A stretch of DNA of 14,478 nt. It comes from an uncultured Bacteroidales bacterium. GTDB lineage: Bacteria; Bacteroidota; Bacteroidia; Bacteroidales; UBA932. The notes below the pieces were generated by a model. The model saw nothing but the letters and a program-made list of their open reading frames with translations. It had not been told where the DNA came from and searched no databases. Below, in pieces: positions 1-7,114 of the stretch (positions are counted from its first letter, which is position 1; each line of letters begins with the position of its first letter). The translations under genes and the position numbers were made by a program. The DNA is taken from contig CAJOMB010000021.1 in the NCBI GenBank assembly GCA_905235615.1, positions 1 through 14,478 of the forward strand. The letters run 5' to 3'.

Positions 1-334
1 CATCCCCCTGAACCGACAGGCGGAAAAGCTTTTTGGCCGATGTTCTCATAGGGAAGCGCTTCTCCCCCGCCACATCCACATGATAGACGTCAAAATCCGG
101 ATGCCACTTCAAGGCACCCTTCACCCGCTTCACATAGTCCGGCGGAGGGATGGCGCCGGGCGTGAGGATAGCCACAAACGGCTCCTGAACCTGCGACCAG
201 CTGCCGCGCACCACCTCGAAGGGAAACTCATCCTCCGTGGAGGAAGTCATATACACCCGGAAAGCCTTGCTGCTTTGGAAACTGAGGGCCGACAGGATTC
301 TTTCATCGGCCACGGGTAAATAAATGCCTATCAT
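1..334 (-). CDS. Partial protein, possibly glycosyltransferase-like (N-terminal 111 residues)
   Basis: The reading frame opens with ATG at 334-332 on the minus strand and runs off the left edge, so only the N-terminal 111 residues are visible. It begins MIGIYLPVADERI and contains VAILTPGAIPPPDYVKRV followed by a segment reading HPDFDVYHVDV. That layout loosely resembles the part of family-2 glycosyltransferases where the sugar-nucleotide loop is followed by a 'pdyv..v..al..hpd.dv' helix. The usual DxD is not present at that spot, so the resemblance is weak. There is no signal peptide or membrane segment in what is visible. It is the third gene in a minus-strand run after recQ and the MATE gene, and starts 13 bases after the MATE gene's apparent original stop. 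Its ATG is created by the junction of a 17-bp tandem duplication. I am confident it is coding and unsure of function. Confidence 0.6.
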   Translation of the reverse strand, partial: MIGIYLPVADERILSALSFQSSKAFRVYMTSSTEDEFPFEVVRGSWSQVQEPFVAILTPGAIPPPDYVKRVKGALKWHPDFDVYHVDVAGEKRFPMRTSAKKLFRLSVQGD

Positions 335-350
335 AAATAAGTGCCTATCA
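317..350. repeat. 17-bp tandem duplication at a gene start
   Basis: Two adjacent 17-bp copies lie at 317-333 and 334-350 and differ at a single base (a324 versus g341). On the minus strand each reads TGATAGGCAYTTATTTA. The upstream copy begins at the TGA that would end the unshifted MATE frame. The junction of the copies forms the ATG used by the following gene. A single duplication by replication slippage would explain it. Confidence 0.85.
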
Positions 351-422
351 AATATCTTGAACGTTTTTAAGCCAGGTGCCGCGATACAGGCGGAGCAGGA
401 AAATGAACCCGCGGAAGCTCAG
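348..422 (-). pseudogene. Out-of-frame remnant of the MATE transporter C-terminus
   Basis: One frame away from the MATE stop, the minus strand reads 25 codons beginning LSFRGFIFLLRLYRG and ending TWLKNVQDI then TGA at 350-348. From memory, Bacteroidota MATE proteins end with a similar pattern: a 'WxxMxxEL.FRG' stretch, a final hydrophobic helix, then a basic 'RLxRGxWLK' tail. Here the main frame gives GFWVC and stops, so the residues between WV and LSFRG are missing and the tail is out of frame. A net loss of about 13 bases would account for this. The remnant would encode the twelfth transmembrane helix. Confidence 0.7.
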
Positions 423-1711
423 CACACCCAGAAGCCCACCAGCCCGTAGATGCGGGTGATAAAGATGGCCGGGATGATGCGGACCACCCACATGGAGCCG
501 AAGTTCATGACGCTGGGCCACTTGGTGTCGCCGGCGCCCACGCAGCAGCCGTAGATGACCATGGCCGCCGCATAGCCCATCTCTGCAAAGGCTTCTATCC
601 TCAGCACCCTGGCGCCAAGGCCGATGACCTCCGCATCGGGAGACAGGAGCCCCATCATCTGCGGGGCGAAGATATACATCAGGATGGCCAGAAAGCCCAT
701 GATGCCCATGGCCATGAAGGTGGTGATCCAGGCGAAACGGGTGGCCAGCTGCCTCCGGCGGGCACCGAGCGACTGTCCCACAAGGGTGGTGGCGGCATCG
801 GCAATGCCGGCTCCGGGCATGTAGCAGAGGCTCTCCGCCGTGATGGCGAAGGAATTGGCTGCAATGGCGATGGTGCCCAGCGGGGCCACAATCACGGTGG
901 CGGCAATGTAACCGCCCCGCATCAGGAGGTTCTGGAAGGCCATGGGACCGCCAATGTTCAGGGCCTTATCCACCACTTTGCGGGTGGGACGGAAACTCCC
1001 CTTCTCCTGAGTGAGCTTCATCTCCTTGCTGCCGAAGGCCAGGAAAGAAAACATGGCGATCCCCGTAATCACTTCCGCCACGCCGCTCCCGAGGGCCGCT
1101 CCCACCACGCCCATGTCCAGCACATAGATGAACAGGTAATTGAAAAGCACGTCCAGAACGCACATTCCGATGCTCAAGTAACTGGGCACCTTCATGTTGC
1201 CGCTGGCCTGCAGCATGGCCGCACACATCCAGTCCATAATTATGAACGGCATGAAAAGGGACATGATGAGGAAGTAGCGGGAGGCTTCGGAGGCAATGTC
1301 TTCCCCGCCGCCCAACCAGTAGGGCAGCTGCCGGGATACGGCCACGCCTATGAGGGCGATAAAGGTGCTGAAGCCCAGCACGCACACCAGGGCCTGGCGC
1401 AACACCTCACGGGCTCCGTGGAAATCGTTGGCGCCAATCCGGTGCGCCACCTGTACGGAGAAGCCGGTGGAGGCTGCCATGCCAAAGCCGCCCATGAGCC
1501 AGAGGCAAGTGGAAACCAGGCCGATGGACGCCCCCGCCGCCGGGCCCAGATGGCCCACCATGGAGGTGTCGATGTACTGCATCATCACCGAAGACAGCTG
1601 GGCCAGGATGGCCGGATAGCTTAGCATCAGGGCCAGTTTAACCTGCTGCCCGATGGTGAGGGCGGCTCCGGAGCGGATGTTTCCCAGCAGTATGTCTTTT
1701 GTTCCGGCCAT
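419..1711 (-). CDS. MATE-family multidrug/Na+ antiporter, C-terminally frameshifted
   Basis: The 430-residue protein is an inner-membrane efflux transporter of the MATE (NorM-like) family, which exports organic cations or drugs in exchange for Na+ or H+. It shows the family's two repeated six-helix bundles: an N-terminal half with YPAILAQLSSVMMQYIDTSM and a GASIG loop, and a second half opening around GGPMAFQNLLMRGGYIAAT, with the conserved VGQSLGA turn after its second helix. The frame stops right after GFWVC, roughly one helix short of the usual length of about 450. The missing helix is readable in the next frame at 422-348, so this looks like a recent indel or an assembly error. Its ATG overlaps the recQ stop by one base (TAATG), implying translational coupling to recQ. 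Substrate cannot be predicted. Whether the truncated protein still works is uncertain. Confidence 0.9.
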   Translation of the reverse strand: MAGTKDILLGNIRSGAALTIGQQVKLALMLSYPAILAQLSSVMMQYIDTSMVGHLGPAAGASIGLVSTCLWLMGGFGMAASTGFSVQVAHRIGANDFHGAREVLRQALVCVLGFSTFIALIGVAVSRQLPYWLGGGEDIASEASRYFLIMSLFMPFIIMDWMCAAMLQASGNMKVPSYLSIGMCVLDVLFNYLFIYVLDMGVVGAALGSGVAEVITGIAMFSFLAFGSKEMKLTQEKGSFRPTRKVVDKALNIGGPMAFQNLLMRGGYIAATVIVAPLGTIAIAANSFAITAESLCYMPGAGIADAATTLVGQSLGARRRQLATRFAWITTFMAMGIMGFLAILMYIFAPQMMGLLSPDAEVIGLGARVLRIEAFAEMGYAAAMVIYGCCVGAGDTKWPSVMNFGSMWVVRIIPAIFITRIYGLVGFWVC

Positions 1712-3573
1712 TATCGGTAATGCGGTACTTCTTGTCTGTCAATAAGCTCCCGGAGTACCGGGAGATACGTTTCATCGGCCGTTCCAAAAGCGGCGGCCAC
1801 TTCTTGCAGGGTGTATTGTCCATCCCGGTCCCCTATCCAGGCCTTGAGGCGCTCCGCCAGCTCCCTGGGTTTGGCCCTGGCGGCCCGGCAGATGTCGCAT
1901 TGACCGCAGGGCTCGCTTTCTTCCTGGCCGAAGTACCTGAGCAGGAAGCGGCTCCGGCAGGTATCTTCCTCCTCCACATAATCCGTCATGGCCCGGGTCC
2001 GCTCCGCAAAGGTGCTCCTCAGAAGCTTGTAACGCTGAGGACTCAGCTGCACGTTTCCGGGGCGCAGGCGGTTGTGCTGCAGGAAAAGCACCGTGGCATG
2101 ATCGGCCGGAATGTAACGGATGATGTGATGGACGCTGAGGCCGTACAGGAGCTGCCGCAGGGCGGGGATGCTTACGCCGCAGCGGGCGGCCACGGCCTCC
2201 TCGTCTATGGAAACGGGATAGGAAAACACGCCCGTATAGAGCCGCATCAGCGTTTCCAGCACCTGCGGCATGGCCGGGTCCGGAAGGTCTATGCTGTACA
2301 GCGCGGCGCGGTCCACGTCTATCTTGACGCGGGTGGGGATATCCATGTCTTCCGACAAAGTCCAGTGCCCTTCCCGTTCCATGTATTTGATGGCATAATA
2401 CACCGGCGCCTGCTGCAGTTTGTAATGCTTGCAGAACTCCTTGATGTCCAGTTTGAGCATGCGGCCCTCGCCCTCGTCGTAGGGAATCCGGAAGAAGATG
2501 TGCATCTTCTGGTACAGCTCCTCCATGGCTTCCAAGGAAGGGAAAGAGACCTCTTCCAACTGTTTGAGACGGGCCGTGTCCGTTCCGTTCCAGAGCAGGA
2601 CGGCATAGGAGGGCTTTCCGTCCCGCCCGGCGCGGCCGGCTTCCTGGAAATAGGCCTCGGGGCTGTCGGGGATATCGGCATGTACCACAAAGCGGACGTC
2701 GGGCTTGTCGATGCCCATGCCGAAGGCGTTGGTGCACACCATCACCCGCGTGCGGCCTTCCTTCCAGTCTTTCTGCCTGTCGGCCCGGGTGAGGGCTCCC
2801 AGCCCGGCATGATAGTAGGAGGCCGATATGCCCGCCGCCTTCAGGCTTTCCGCCAGGTCCTGGGCGCGGGCGCGGCTTCGCACATACACGATGCCGCTGC
2901 CTTCCACCCCTTCGCAAACGCTCCGCACCTGGCCCATCTTGTCCTGCGTCCGGCGCACGATGTAGCTCAGGTTGGGGCGCTCGAAACCGGAGCGCAGCAG
3001 GTTCTCTTCCGGGAATTTGAGCCTCTCCATGATGTCCCGGGCCACGATGGGCGTGGCCGTGGCGGTAAGGGCGATCACCGGTGCATCCACCCTCTCGCGG
3101 AGCCTGCCAATCTCCAGATAGCTGGGACGGAAATCATAGCCCCACTGGGAAATGCAGTGGGCCTCGTCCACTACAATATAGGAAACTTTGAGTACATCCA
3201 AATACGACTGGAAGAGCCTGGTCTGGAGGCGTTCCGGGCTCAGGTACAGGAACTTGTAATCTCCGTAGGCGGCATTGTTCAGGGCCAGGTCCACCTCGTG
3301 GCGGCTCATGCCGGCGTGGATGGCCATGGCGCGGATGCCCCGGGCCTCCAGGTTCTGCACCTGGTCCTTCATGAGGGCGATGAGCGGCGTCACCACCAGG
3401 CCGATTCCCTCCCGCATGAGGCAAGGCAGCTGGAAGCACACGCTCTTGCCCCCGCCCGTAGGCAGGATGGCCAGGACGTCCCTGCCTTCCAGGGCCTCCC
3501 GGATAATCTCCTCCTGCTTGGGCCTGAAGCTCCCGTAGCCCCAGTATGTCTTCAAAACCTCCTGTGCGGTCAT
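1711..3573 (-). CDS. recQ: RecQ-family ATP-dependent DNA helicase, short form
   Basis: This 620-residue protein is a superfamily-2 3'-to-5' DNA helicase involved in recombination and replication-fork repair. Visible motifs are a Walker A segment LPTGGGKSVCFQ (about residues 38-48), DEAH at 136-139 within VVDEAHCISQWGYDFRPSY, TATAT (about 170-174), and the arginine-finger motif QEAGRAGRDG at about 310-319. A zinc cluster follows, with Cys539, Cys556, Cys559 and Cys562, in the RecQ pattern CRSRFLLRYFG and CGQCDIC. A winged-helix-like region precedes the zinc cluster. Only about 58 residues follow it, so there is no room for an HRDC domain. As I recall, Bacteroidota often carry such a roughly 620-640-residue RecQ alongside a longer one. 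The start MTAQEVLKTYWGYGSFRPKQ fits the family. It diverges from ybaK and is followed by the MATE gene with a one-base overlap. Confidence 0.95.
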   Translation of the reverse strand: MTAQEVLKTYWGYGSFRPKQEEIIREALEGRDVLAILPTGGGKSVCFQLPCLMREGIGLVVTPLIALMKDQVQNLEARGIRAMAIHAGMSRHEVDLALNNAAYGDYKFLYLSPERLQTRLFQSYLDVLKVSYIVVDEAHCISQWGYDFRPSYLEIGRLRERVDAPVIALTATATPIVARDIMERLKFPEENLLRSGFERPNLSYIVRRTQDKMGQVRSVCEGVEGSGIVYVRSRARAQDLAESLKAAGISASYYHAGLGALTRADRQKDWKEGRTRVMVCTNAFGMGIDKPDVRFVVHADIPDSPEAYFQEAGRAGRDGKPSYAVLLWNGTDTARLKQLEEVSFPSLEAMEELYQKMHIFFRIPYDEGEGRMLKLDIKEFCKHYKLQQAPVYYAIKYMEREGHWTLSEDMDIPTRVKIDVDRAALYSIDLPDPAMPQVLETLMRLYTGVFSYPVSIDEEAVAARCGVSIPALRQLLYGLSVHHIIRYIPADHATVLFLQHNRLRPGNVQLSPQRYKLLRSTFAERTRAMTDYVEEEDTCRSRFLLRYFGQEESEPCGQCDICRAARAKPRELAERLKAWIGDRDGQYTLQEVAAAFGTADETYLPVLRELIDRQEVPHYR

Positions 3574-3575
3574 AG

Positions 3576-3608
3576 TTTGCTAAGATACTGCTTTTTTTCG
3601 TATATTTG
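3576..3608 (+). promoter_or_regulatory. Bacteroidota-type promoter for ybaK
   Basis: TATATTTG at 3601-3608 is a full match to TAnnTTTG. TTTG at 3576-3579 sits 21 bases upstream, as expected for the -33 element. The ybaK ATG begins three bases after the -7 element, so the transcript would start at or next to the start codon and have little or no leader. The element lies in the 38-bp gap shared with the divergent recQ. Confidence 0.7.
3580..3587 (-). promoter_or_regulatory. Possible -7 element for recQ
   Basis: The minus strand reads TATCTTAG, matching five of the six fixed positions of the Bacteroidota -7 consensus TAnnTTTG. It lies six bases before the recQ ATG. No clear -33 TTTG is visible upstream, so support is weak. 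Confidence 0.35.
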
Positions 3609-3611
3609 TGC

Positions 3612-4082
3612 ATGCAGGTTCCAAAAACAAATGCCGCCCGCCTGCTGGACGCTGCGGGCATTTCCTACACCCTGGTGCCCTACGAAGTGGACGAGGAGCA
3701 TCTGGAAGCCTCCCATGTGGCGGAGCAGCTGGGGGAAGACCTGGACCGCGTGTTCAAGACGCTGGTCCTGCGGGGAGACCGCAACGGCCTCTTTGTCTGC
3801 GTCATCCCCGGCTCATTGGAAGTGGACCTGAAGGTAGCCGCCCGCATCTCCGGCAACAAGAGTTGCGCCATGATCCATGTGAAGGAGCTCCTGCCCCTCA
3901 CCGGCTACATCCGCGGCGGCTGCTCCCCCATCGGCATGAAAAAACCCCTCCCCACCTTCCTGCACGAGAGCGCCTTCCTATGGGACCGCATCTATGTGAG
4001 TGCCGGCGTCCGCGGCCTGCAGGTCTGCATCGCCCCCCAGGCCCTCAAGGACTTCATCGGGGCCGATATTTATCCCTTGTAA
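3612..4082 (+). CDS. ybaK: YbaK/EbsC-type aminoacyl-tRNA deacylase (Cys-tRNA(Pro) deacylase-like)
   Basis: The 156-residue protein belongs to the YbaK/ProX editing family, which hydrolyses mischarged tRNA in trans; the founding member clears Cys-tRNA(Pro). It opens MQVPKTNAARLLDAAGISY, the usual N-terminus of the family. VFKTLVLRG carries the lysine (about residue 46) needed for activity in characterised YbaK proteins. GYIRGGCSPIGMKK is the family's signature loop near residues 97-110. The length is typical for a stand-alone domain. I chose the ATG at 3612 over an in-frame TTG at 3606, because the latter lies inside the -7 promoter element. No Shine-Dalgarno is visible, consistent with a leaderless message. 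It has its own promoter and ends 20 bases from the convergent M28 gene, so it appears monocistronic. Confidence 0.93.
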   Translation: MQVPKTNAARLLDAAGISYTLVPYEVDEEHLEASHVAEQLGEDLDRVFKTLVLRGDRNGLFVCVIPGSLEVDLKVAARISGNKSCAMIHVKELLPLTGYIRGGCSPIGMKKPLPTFLHESAFLWDRIYVSAGVRGLQVCIAPQALKDFIGADIYPL

Positions 4083-4097
4083 GGGCTTTTCTGCCTT
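4081..4097. terminator. Weak hairpin between convergent ybaK and M28 genes
   Basis: AAGGGC and GCCTT can pair around a six-base loop with one bulged G, between two converging genes. There is no T-tract on either strand, so termination activity is doubtful. Confidence 0.2.
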
Positions 4098-4102
4098 GAC
4101 AA

Positions 4103-5089
4103 CTAAAGCACTTTGTGCAGCCAGTAGAAGATGAGGCGGACGCGGTCCCGCAAAACCTCGTAGTCTAAGGAGTCGGGGGTGTCTGTGGGTTTGTTGTTCA
4201 GCAGGGTGATGCCGGAAGTGAACATGACGGCGGGGATGCCGTGCTCCAGGAAGACGCGCTGGTCGGAGACGCGGCGGTAGAAAAGCCGGGTGAAATCTTT
4301 GCTGCCGTAGTAATCGTAGCCCAGTTCCAGATGGAGGCCGGTGTCTTTGTTGGCACTCTGCAGGGCGCTGCGGCGGCCCGTCGCTTCGTCGGAAAGCATG
4401 ATCAGGAAGCGGGGATTGCCCTCGGTAAGGGGCGCCTGCGTACCACCTACCTGGTCCAGATTCACCACCAAGGATATCTGAGAGGGCGTTATCGCCTGGC
4501 CGGAAACGGGATCCAGCAGTTTTCCGGCCGACAGTTCCCGCCACAGGTACTCCGCTCCGCCCTGGTTCTTCTCCTTGGCATCCAAAGCCACCACGATGAG
4601 TCCCTGCCCGTAAATCTTGTGGCAGCGGTTCATCTGAGTAACCATCCGGGCCAGCTGCAGGAGGGCGGCCACGCCGGAAGCGTTGGCATCGGCCCCGGGG
4701 TAGAACCGGCCATTGAGGGTGCCCAGGTTGTCAAAATGCGCCATCAGCACCACATAGCGGGACGGGGTATAACTGCCGGGGATGAGGCCCATTACGTTGC
4801 GGGCCAGCCCGTCGGAGGTGGAGAAGCCGTGCATCCAGGCCCCGCTGAGGGGATGGAGGCCCAGGATGCGGAACTCTCCTTCCAGCCAATCGGCCACGGC
4901 CTTTCCGCCGTCCGTTCCCGTGGCCCTGCCTCCCAGCTCCGGAGCGCAGAGATACGCCACGTCGGCCCTCAGGCTGTCTGCGCTGAGCACCTGGTCTGCA
5001 TTGACGGGGCTGATGGAATAACGTTGCGCCAAGGCCGGGCAACTGAAAACCAGCAGCAATAATAGAAAATATTTTCTTATCTTTGTCAC
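4103..5089 (-). CDS. Secreted M28-family (Zn aminopeptidase fold) protein with degenerate metal site
   Basis: The 328-residue protein starts with a signal peptide (MTKIRKYFLLLLLVF, cleavage likely after ALA at about residue 21) and so acts in the periplasm or at the surface. The fold matches M28 peptidases: ELGGRATGTDGG near 51-62, VVLMAHFDNLG around 113-123, PGADANASGVAALLQLA at 131-147, NLDQVGG at 210-216, and GIPAVMFTSG at 284-293 followed by PTDTPDSLDY. M28 enzymes bind two zincs. Compared with Aeromonas aminopeptidase, His118 is kept, the bridging Asp is Ala135, the catalytic Glu is likely Glu173, the next Glu is Lys174, Asp212 is kept, and the final His is Asn299. Three of five ligands are therefore altered, suggesting a non-catalytic or divergent member. 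The start codon is GTG, since ATG would fall outside the frame and later TTG starts would cut the signal peptide. It diverges from the TPR gene. Confidence 0.85.
   Translation of the reverse strand: MTKIRKYFLLLLLVFSCPALAQRYSISPVNADQVLSADSLRADVAYLCAPELGGRATGTDGGKAVADWLEGEFRILGLHPLSGAWMHGFSTSDGLARNVMGLIPGSYTPSRYVVLMAHFDNLGTLNGRFYPGADANASGVAALLQLARMVTQMNRCHKIYGQGLIVVALDAKEKNQGGAEYLWRELSAGKLLDPVSGQAITPSQISLVVNLDQVGGTQAPLTEGNPRFLIMLSDEATGRRSALQSANKDTGLHLELGYDYYGSKDFTRLFYRRVSDQRVFLEHGIPAVMFTSGITLLNNKPTDTPDSLDYEVLRDRVRLIFYWLHKVL
5078..5085 (+). promoter_or_regulatory. Probable -7 element for the TPR-walJ pair
   Basis: TATCTTTG is a full match to TAnnTTTG on the plus strand. It lies about 50 bases before the TPR start at 5135, giving a leader of roughly 45 bases. 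It overlaps codons 2-4 of the divergent M28 gene. No convincing -33 TTTG precedes it in the A/T-rich run. Confidence 0.5.
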
Positions 5090-5095
5090 TTGGCG

Positions 5096-5103
5096 CGAAA
5101 TTA
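5096..5103 (-). promoter_or_regulatory. Possible -7 element for the M28 gene
   Basis: The minus strand reads TAATTTCG, five of six fixed positions of TAnnTTTG, six bases before the GTG start. That spacing matches the candidate for recQ and the stronger one for the ABC gene. No -33 element is evident. Confidence 0.3.
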
Positions 5104-5120
5104 GCTATTTCGTGGCGGAA

Positions 5121-5135
5121 ATGAAAATTTTTTGA
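5121..5135 (+). other. Four-codon upstream ORF overlapping the TPR start codon
   Basis: ATG AAA ATT TTT TGA encodes MKIF and its stop overlaps the TPR gene's ATG as TGATG. The nine bases ATGAAAATT recur 14 bases later as the true start, so the mini-ORF looks like a duplicated start region. It could couple translation to the downstream gene, or be a by-product of slippage. Confidence 0.4.
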
Positions 5136-7114
5136 TGAAAATTCGTTTTTGGACCCTGCTTGCAGCGCTGCTCCTCCCTCTGTCGGCCAGCGCCCAATAT
5201 GACAAAGACGTCTTCTCCTTCCGGGGCCGCACCGCCCTGCAGGACGGACGCCTGAACGAAGCCGTGTCCAATTTCAACATCCTGGCCCAGCTGGACTCTA
5301 CGGACTACTGGACCTTCTTCTACCGGGGAATCGCCAAGTACAACCTGGGGGATATCCGCGGCGCCAAGGCCGATTTCTCCACCGCCGTGCGCCTGAACCC
5401 GGTCTTCACCTCCGGCTACCATTACAGGGCCATCACGGAAAGCCGCACCGGCAGCTATGATGCCGCCCTCCAGGACCTGGAGCGGGCCATCCAGCTGAGG
5501 CCCGGATCGGCCGGCCTGTACTTCACCCGGGGCGTCACCTATTTCCTGAGCCGCCAGTTCGAGCGGGCCATCGGGGACTTCGACCGCTATATCCGCCAGG
5601 AGCCCAAGGACCCCGCCTCCTACCTGAACCGCGGAGCCTCCTACCTCTTCCTCGGAGATACCCTCAAGGCCCTGGCCGATTACAACCAAGCCATCAAGAC
5701 AGACCGTTTTGAACCGGAGGCCTATCTCCGCCGCGGCGGCCTGGAAGCCTCCCGGAAGAACTTCGACGGGGCCCTTCAGGATTTCAACAAGGCCATCGAG
5801 CTGGATTCCACCATGACGCTGGCCTATTTCCAGCGGGCCATCGTCCGTTCCGAGAAGGGGGAGCTCAAGGATGCCATGGCAGACCTCAACACGGTTCTGA
5901 GGTTTGAGCCCGGCAACGCCCTCACCCTCTACAACCGGAGCCTTTTGAGCGCCCAGGTGGGAGACTACGAAGGCGCCCTCTCCGACATGGACCGCGTCAT
6001 TGCCATCAACCCCGGCAATGTGCTGGCGTACTTCAACCGGGCCGGTTTCTTCATCGAAATGCAGCGCTGGGACGATGCCCTGGCGGACTACAACAAGGCC
6101 ATCGAACTGTATCCGGACTTTGCCAAGGCCTATATGAACCGCGCCTTCGTGGAGCTCCAGATGGGCATGTCACGGGCTTCCAAGGAAGACTACCGCATCG
6201 CCCGCCGGAAGGTGGCGGAATATGAGAATGCCACGGCCGGAGGGGCCGATTTCTCGGACACCACCAAGAAATACAGCAACCTGCTGGCCTTCGATGCGGA
6301 GTTCGCCCGCAACGGCGGATTCGAGGACGAGATGCTCCGCCACCGGGATGTGGACATCAACCTGAAGCCCCTGTACCGCTTTGCCGTGGTGGAATCCCGC
6401 GACAACGTGAATTACGCCCTGGCCCACCGCTACGAGAACCGCCTGTTGGACAATTTCCTTTCCTCCGCGCCGCTGCCGGTGGATGTGGTATCGGCCGATA
6501 CGTCCATCCCCATCACCTCTCCCGTGCTGTCCCAGCCGGTGGAGAATCCCTTCTTCAAGGGCCTGCAGGATGTGGGGCGCAAGCAGTACTCCACGGCGCT
6601 CATGCATTACACGAATGCCGTCGAATCAACGGAAGAAGGACCCTACGGAAACTACCACAAGGCCTTCTACCTGATGAACCGGGGAGCCCTCCGGGCCGAG
6701 ATGATTGCATTCATCGCCTCTTTCGAGTCCAATGTGCAAACCCTTACCATGGACGACAAGGGCAACACCCGCGCCCGCGTGCGGGAACAGGTGAGCCGGG
6801 AGTATGATTATTCGGAAGCCCTGAAGGATATGGAAAGCGCCGCCGCGCTCCTTCCTTCCTTCCCCTATATCCAGTTCAACCTGGGCAATCTGTACAGCCT
6901 GAGCTCCCGTTTTGTGGAGGCCATCGACAGTTACGACAAGGCCATCCGCCTGTATCCCTGGATGGGCAGCGCCTACTTCAACCGCGGCCTGGTGCTCATC
7001 TATCTCAAAGACAAGGAGAAAGGCTGCATAGACCTTTCCCGCGCCGGAGAACTGGGGGTGGCAGATGCCTACGGCGTAATTGGCAAATACTGTGAGGAGG
7101 AGCAGCGGCCGTGA
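5135..7114 (+). CDS. Secreted tetratricopeptide-repeat protein
   Basis: This 659-residue protein has a signal peptide (MKIRFWTLLAALLLPLSASA, cleaved before QYDKD) and so works outside the cytoplasm. From about residue 25 to 350 it is a continuous series of about nine or ten 34-residue TPR units with the usual pattern, for example 'ADYNKAIELYPDFAKAYMNR'. A non-TPR linker of roughly 150 residues follows, and includes PVLSQPVENPFFKGL. At least two more TPRs then sit in the last 100 residues (VEAIDSYDKAIRLYP). TPR solenoids bind peptides or scaffold complexes, and no catalytic motif is visible. The ATG at 5135 is preferred over an in-frame TTG at 5132. The TGA overlaps the start of the hydrolase downstream, so both are probably co-translated. 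In Bacteroidota such proteins are common and mostly uncharacterised, so I assign no specific partner. Confidence 0.88.
   Translation: MKIRFWTLLAALLLPLSASAQYDKDVFSFRGRTALQDGRLNEAVSNFNILAQLDSTDYWTFFYRGIAKYNLGDIRGAKADFSTAVRLNPVFTSGYHYRAITESRTGSYDAALQDLERAIQLRPGSAGLYFTRGVTYFLSRQFERAIGDFDRYIRQEPKDPASYLNRGASYLFLGDTLKALADYNQAIKTDRFEPEAYLRRGGLEASRKNFDGALQDFNKAIELDSTMTLAYFQRAIVRSEKGELKDAMADLNTVLRFEPGNALTLYNRSLLSAQVGDYEGALSDMDRVIAINPGNVLAYFNRAGFFIEMQRWDDALADYNKAIELYPDFAKAYMNRAFVELQMGMSRASKEDYRIARRKVAEYENATAGGADFSDTTKKYSNLLAFDAEFARNGGFEDEMLRHRDVDINLKPLYRFAVVESRDNVNYALAHRYENRLLDNFLSSAPLPVDVVSADTSIPITSPVLSQPVENPFFKGLQDVGRKQYSTALMHYTNAVESTEEGPYGNYHKAFYLMNRGALRAEMIAFIASFESNVQTLTMDDKGNTRARVREQVSREYDYSEALKDMESAAALLPSFPYIQFNLGNLYSLSSRFVEAIDSYDKAIRLYPWMGSAYFNRGLVLIYLKDKEKGCIDLSRAGELGVADAYGVIGKYCEEEQRP

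Noticed and set aside
80..319. A 79-codon plus-strand frame at the left edge
   Set aside because: It is antisense to the partial minus-strand gene, which has a more protein-like sequence and a matching start.
349..356. GATATTTG on the minus strand as a promoter for the leftmost gene
   Set aside because: It lacks the leading T, falls in the coding remnant of the MATE tail and within an apparent operon. It is probably chance.
1711..3573. RecQ helicase as part of a phage-defence system
   Set aside because: No defence partner such as a nuclease, methylase or sensor is adjacent. The full RecQ motifs and zinc cluster fit an ordinary repair helicase.
1699..3831. A 710-codon open frame antisense to recQ
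   Set aside because: It is a shadow of recQ and partly of ybaK. Its composition is atypical and the recQ motifs on the other strand are complete.
4108..4118. GCAC-TTT-GTGC palindrome as a terminator
   Set aside because: It lies within the last codons of the M28 gene, the stem is only four pairs and no T-run follows.
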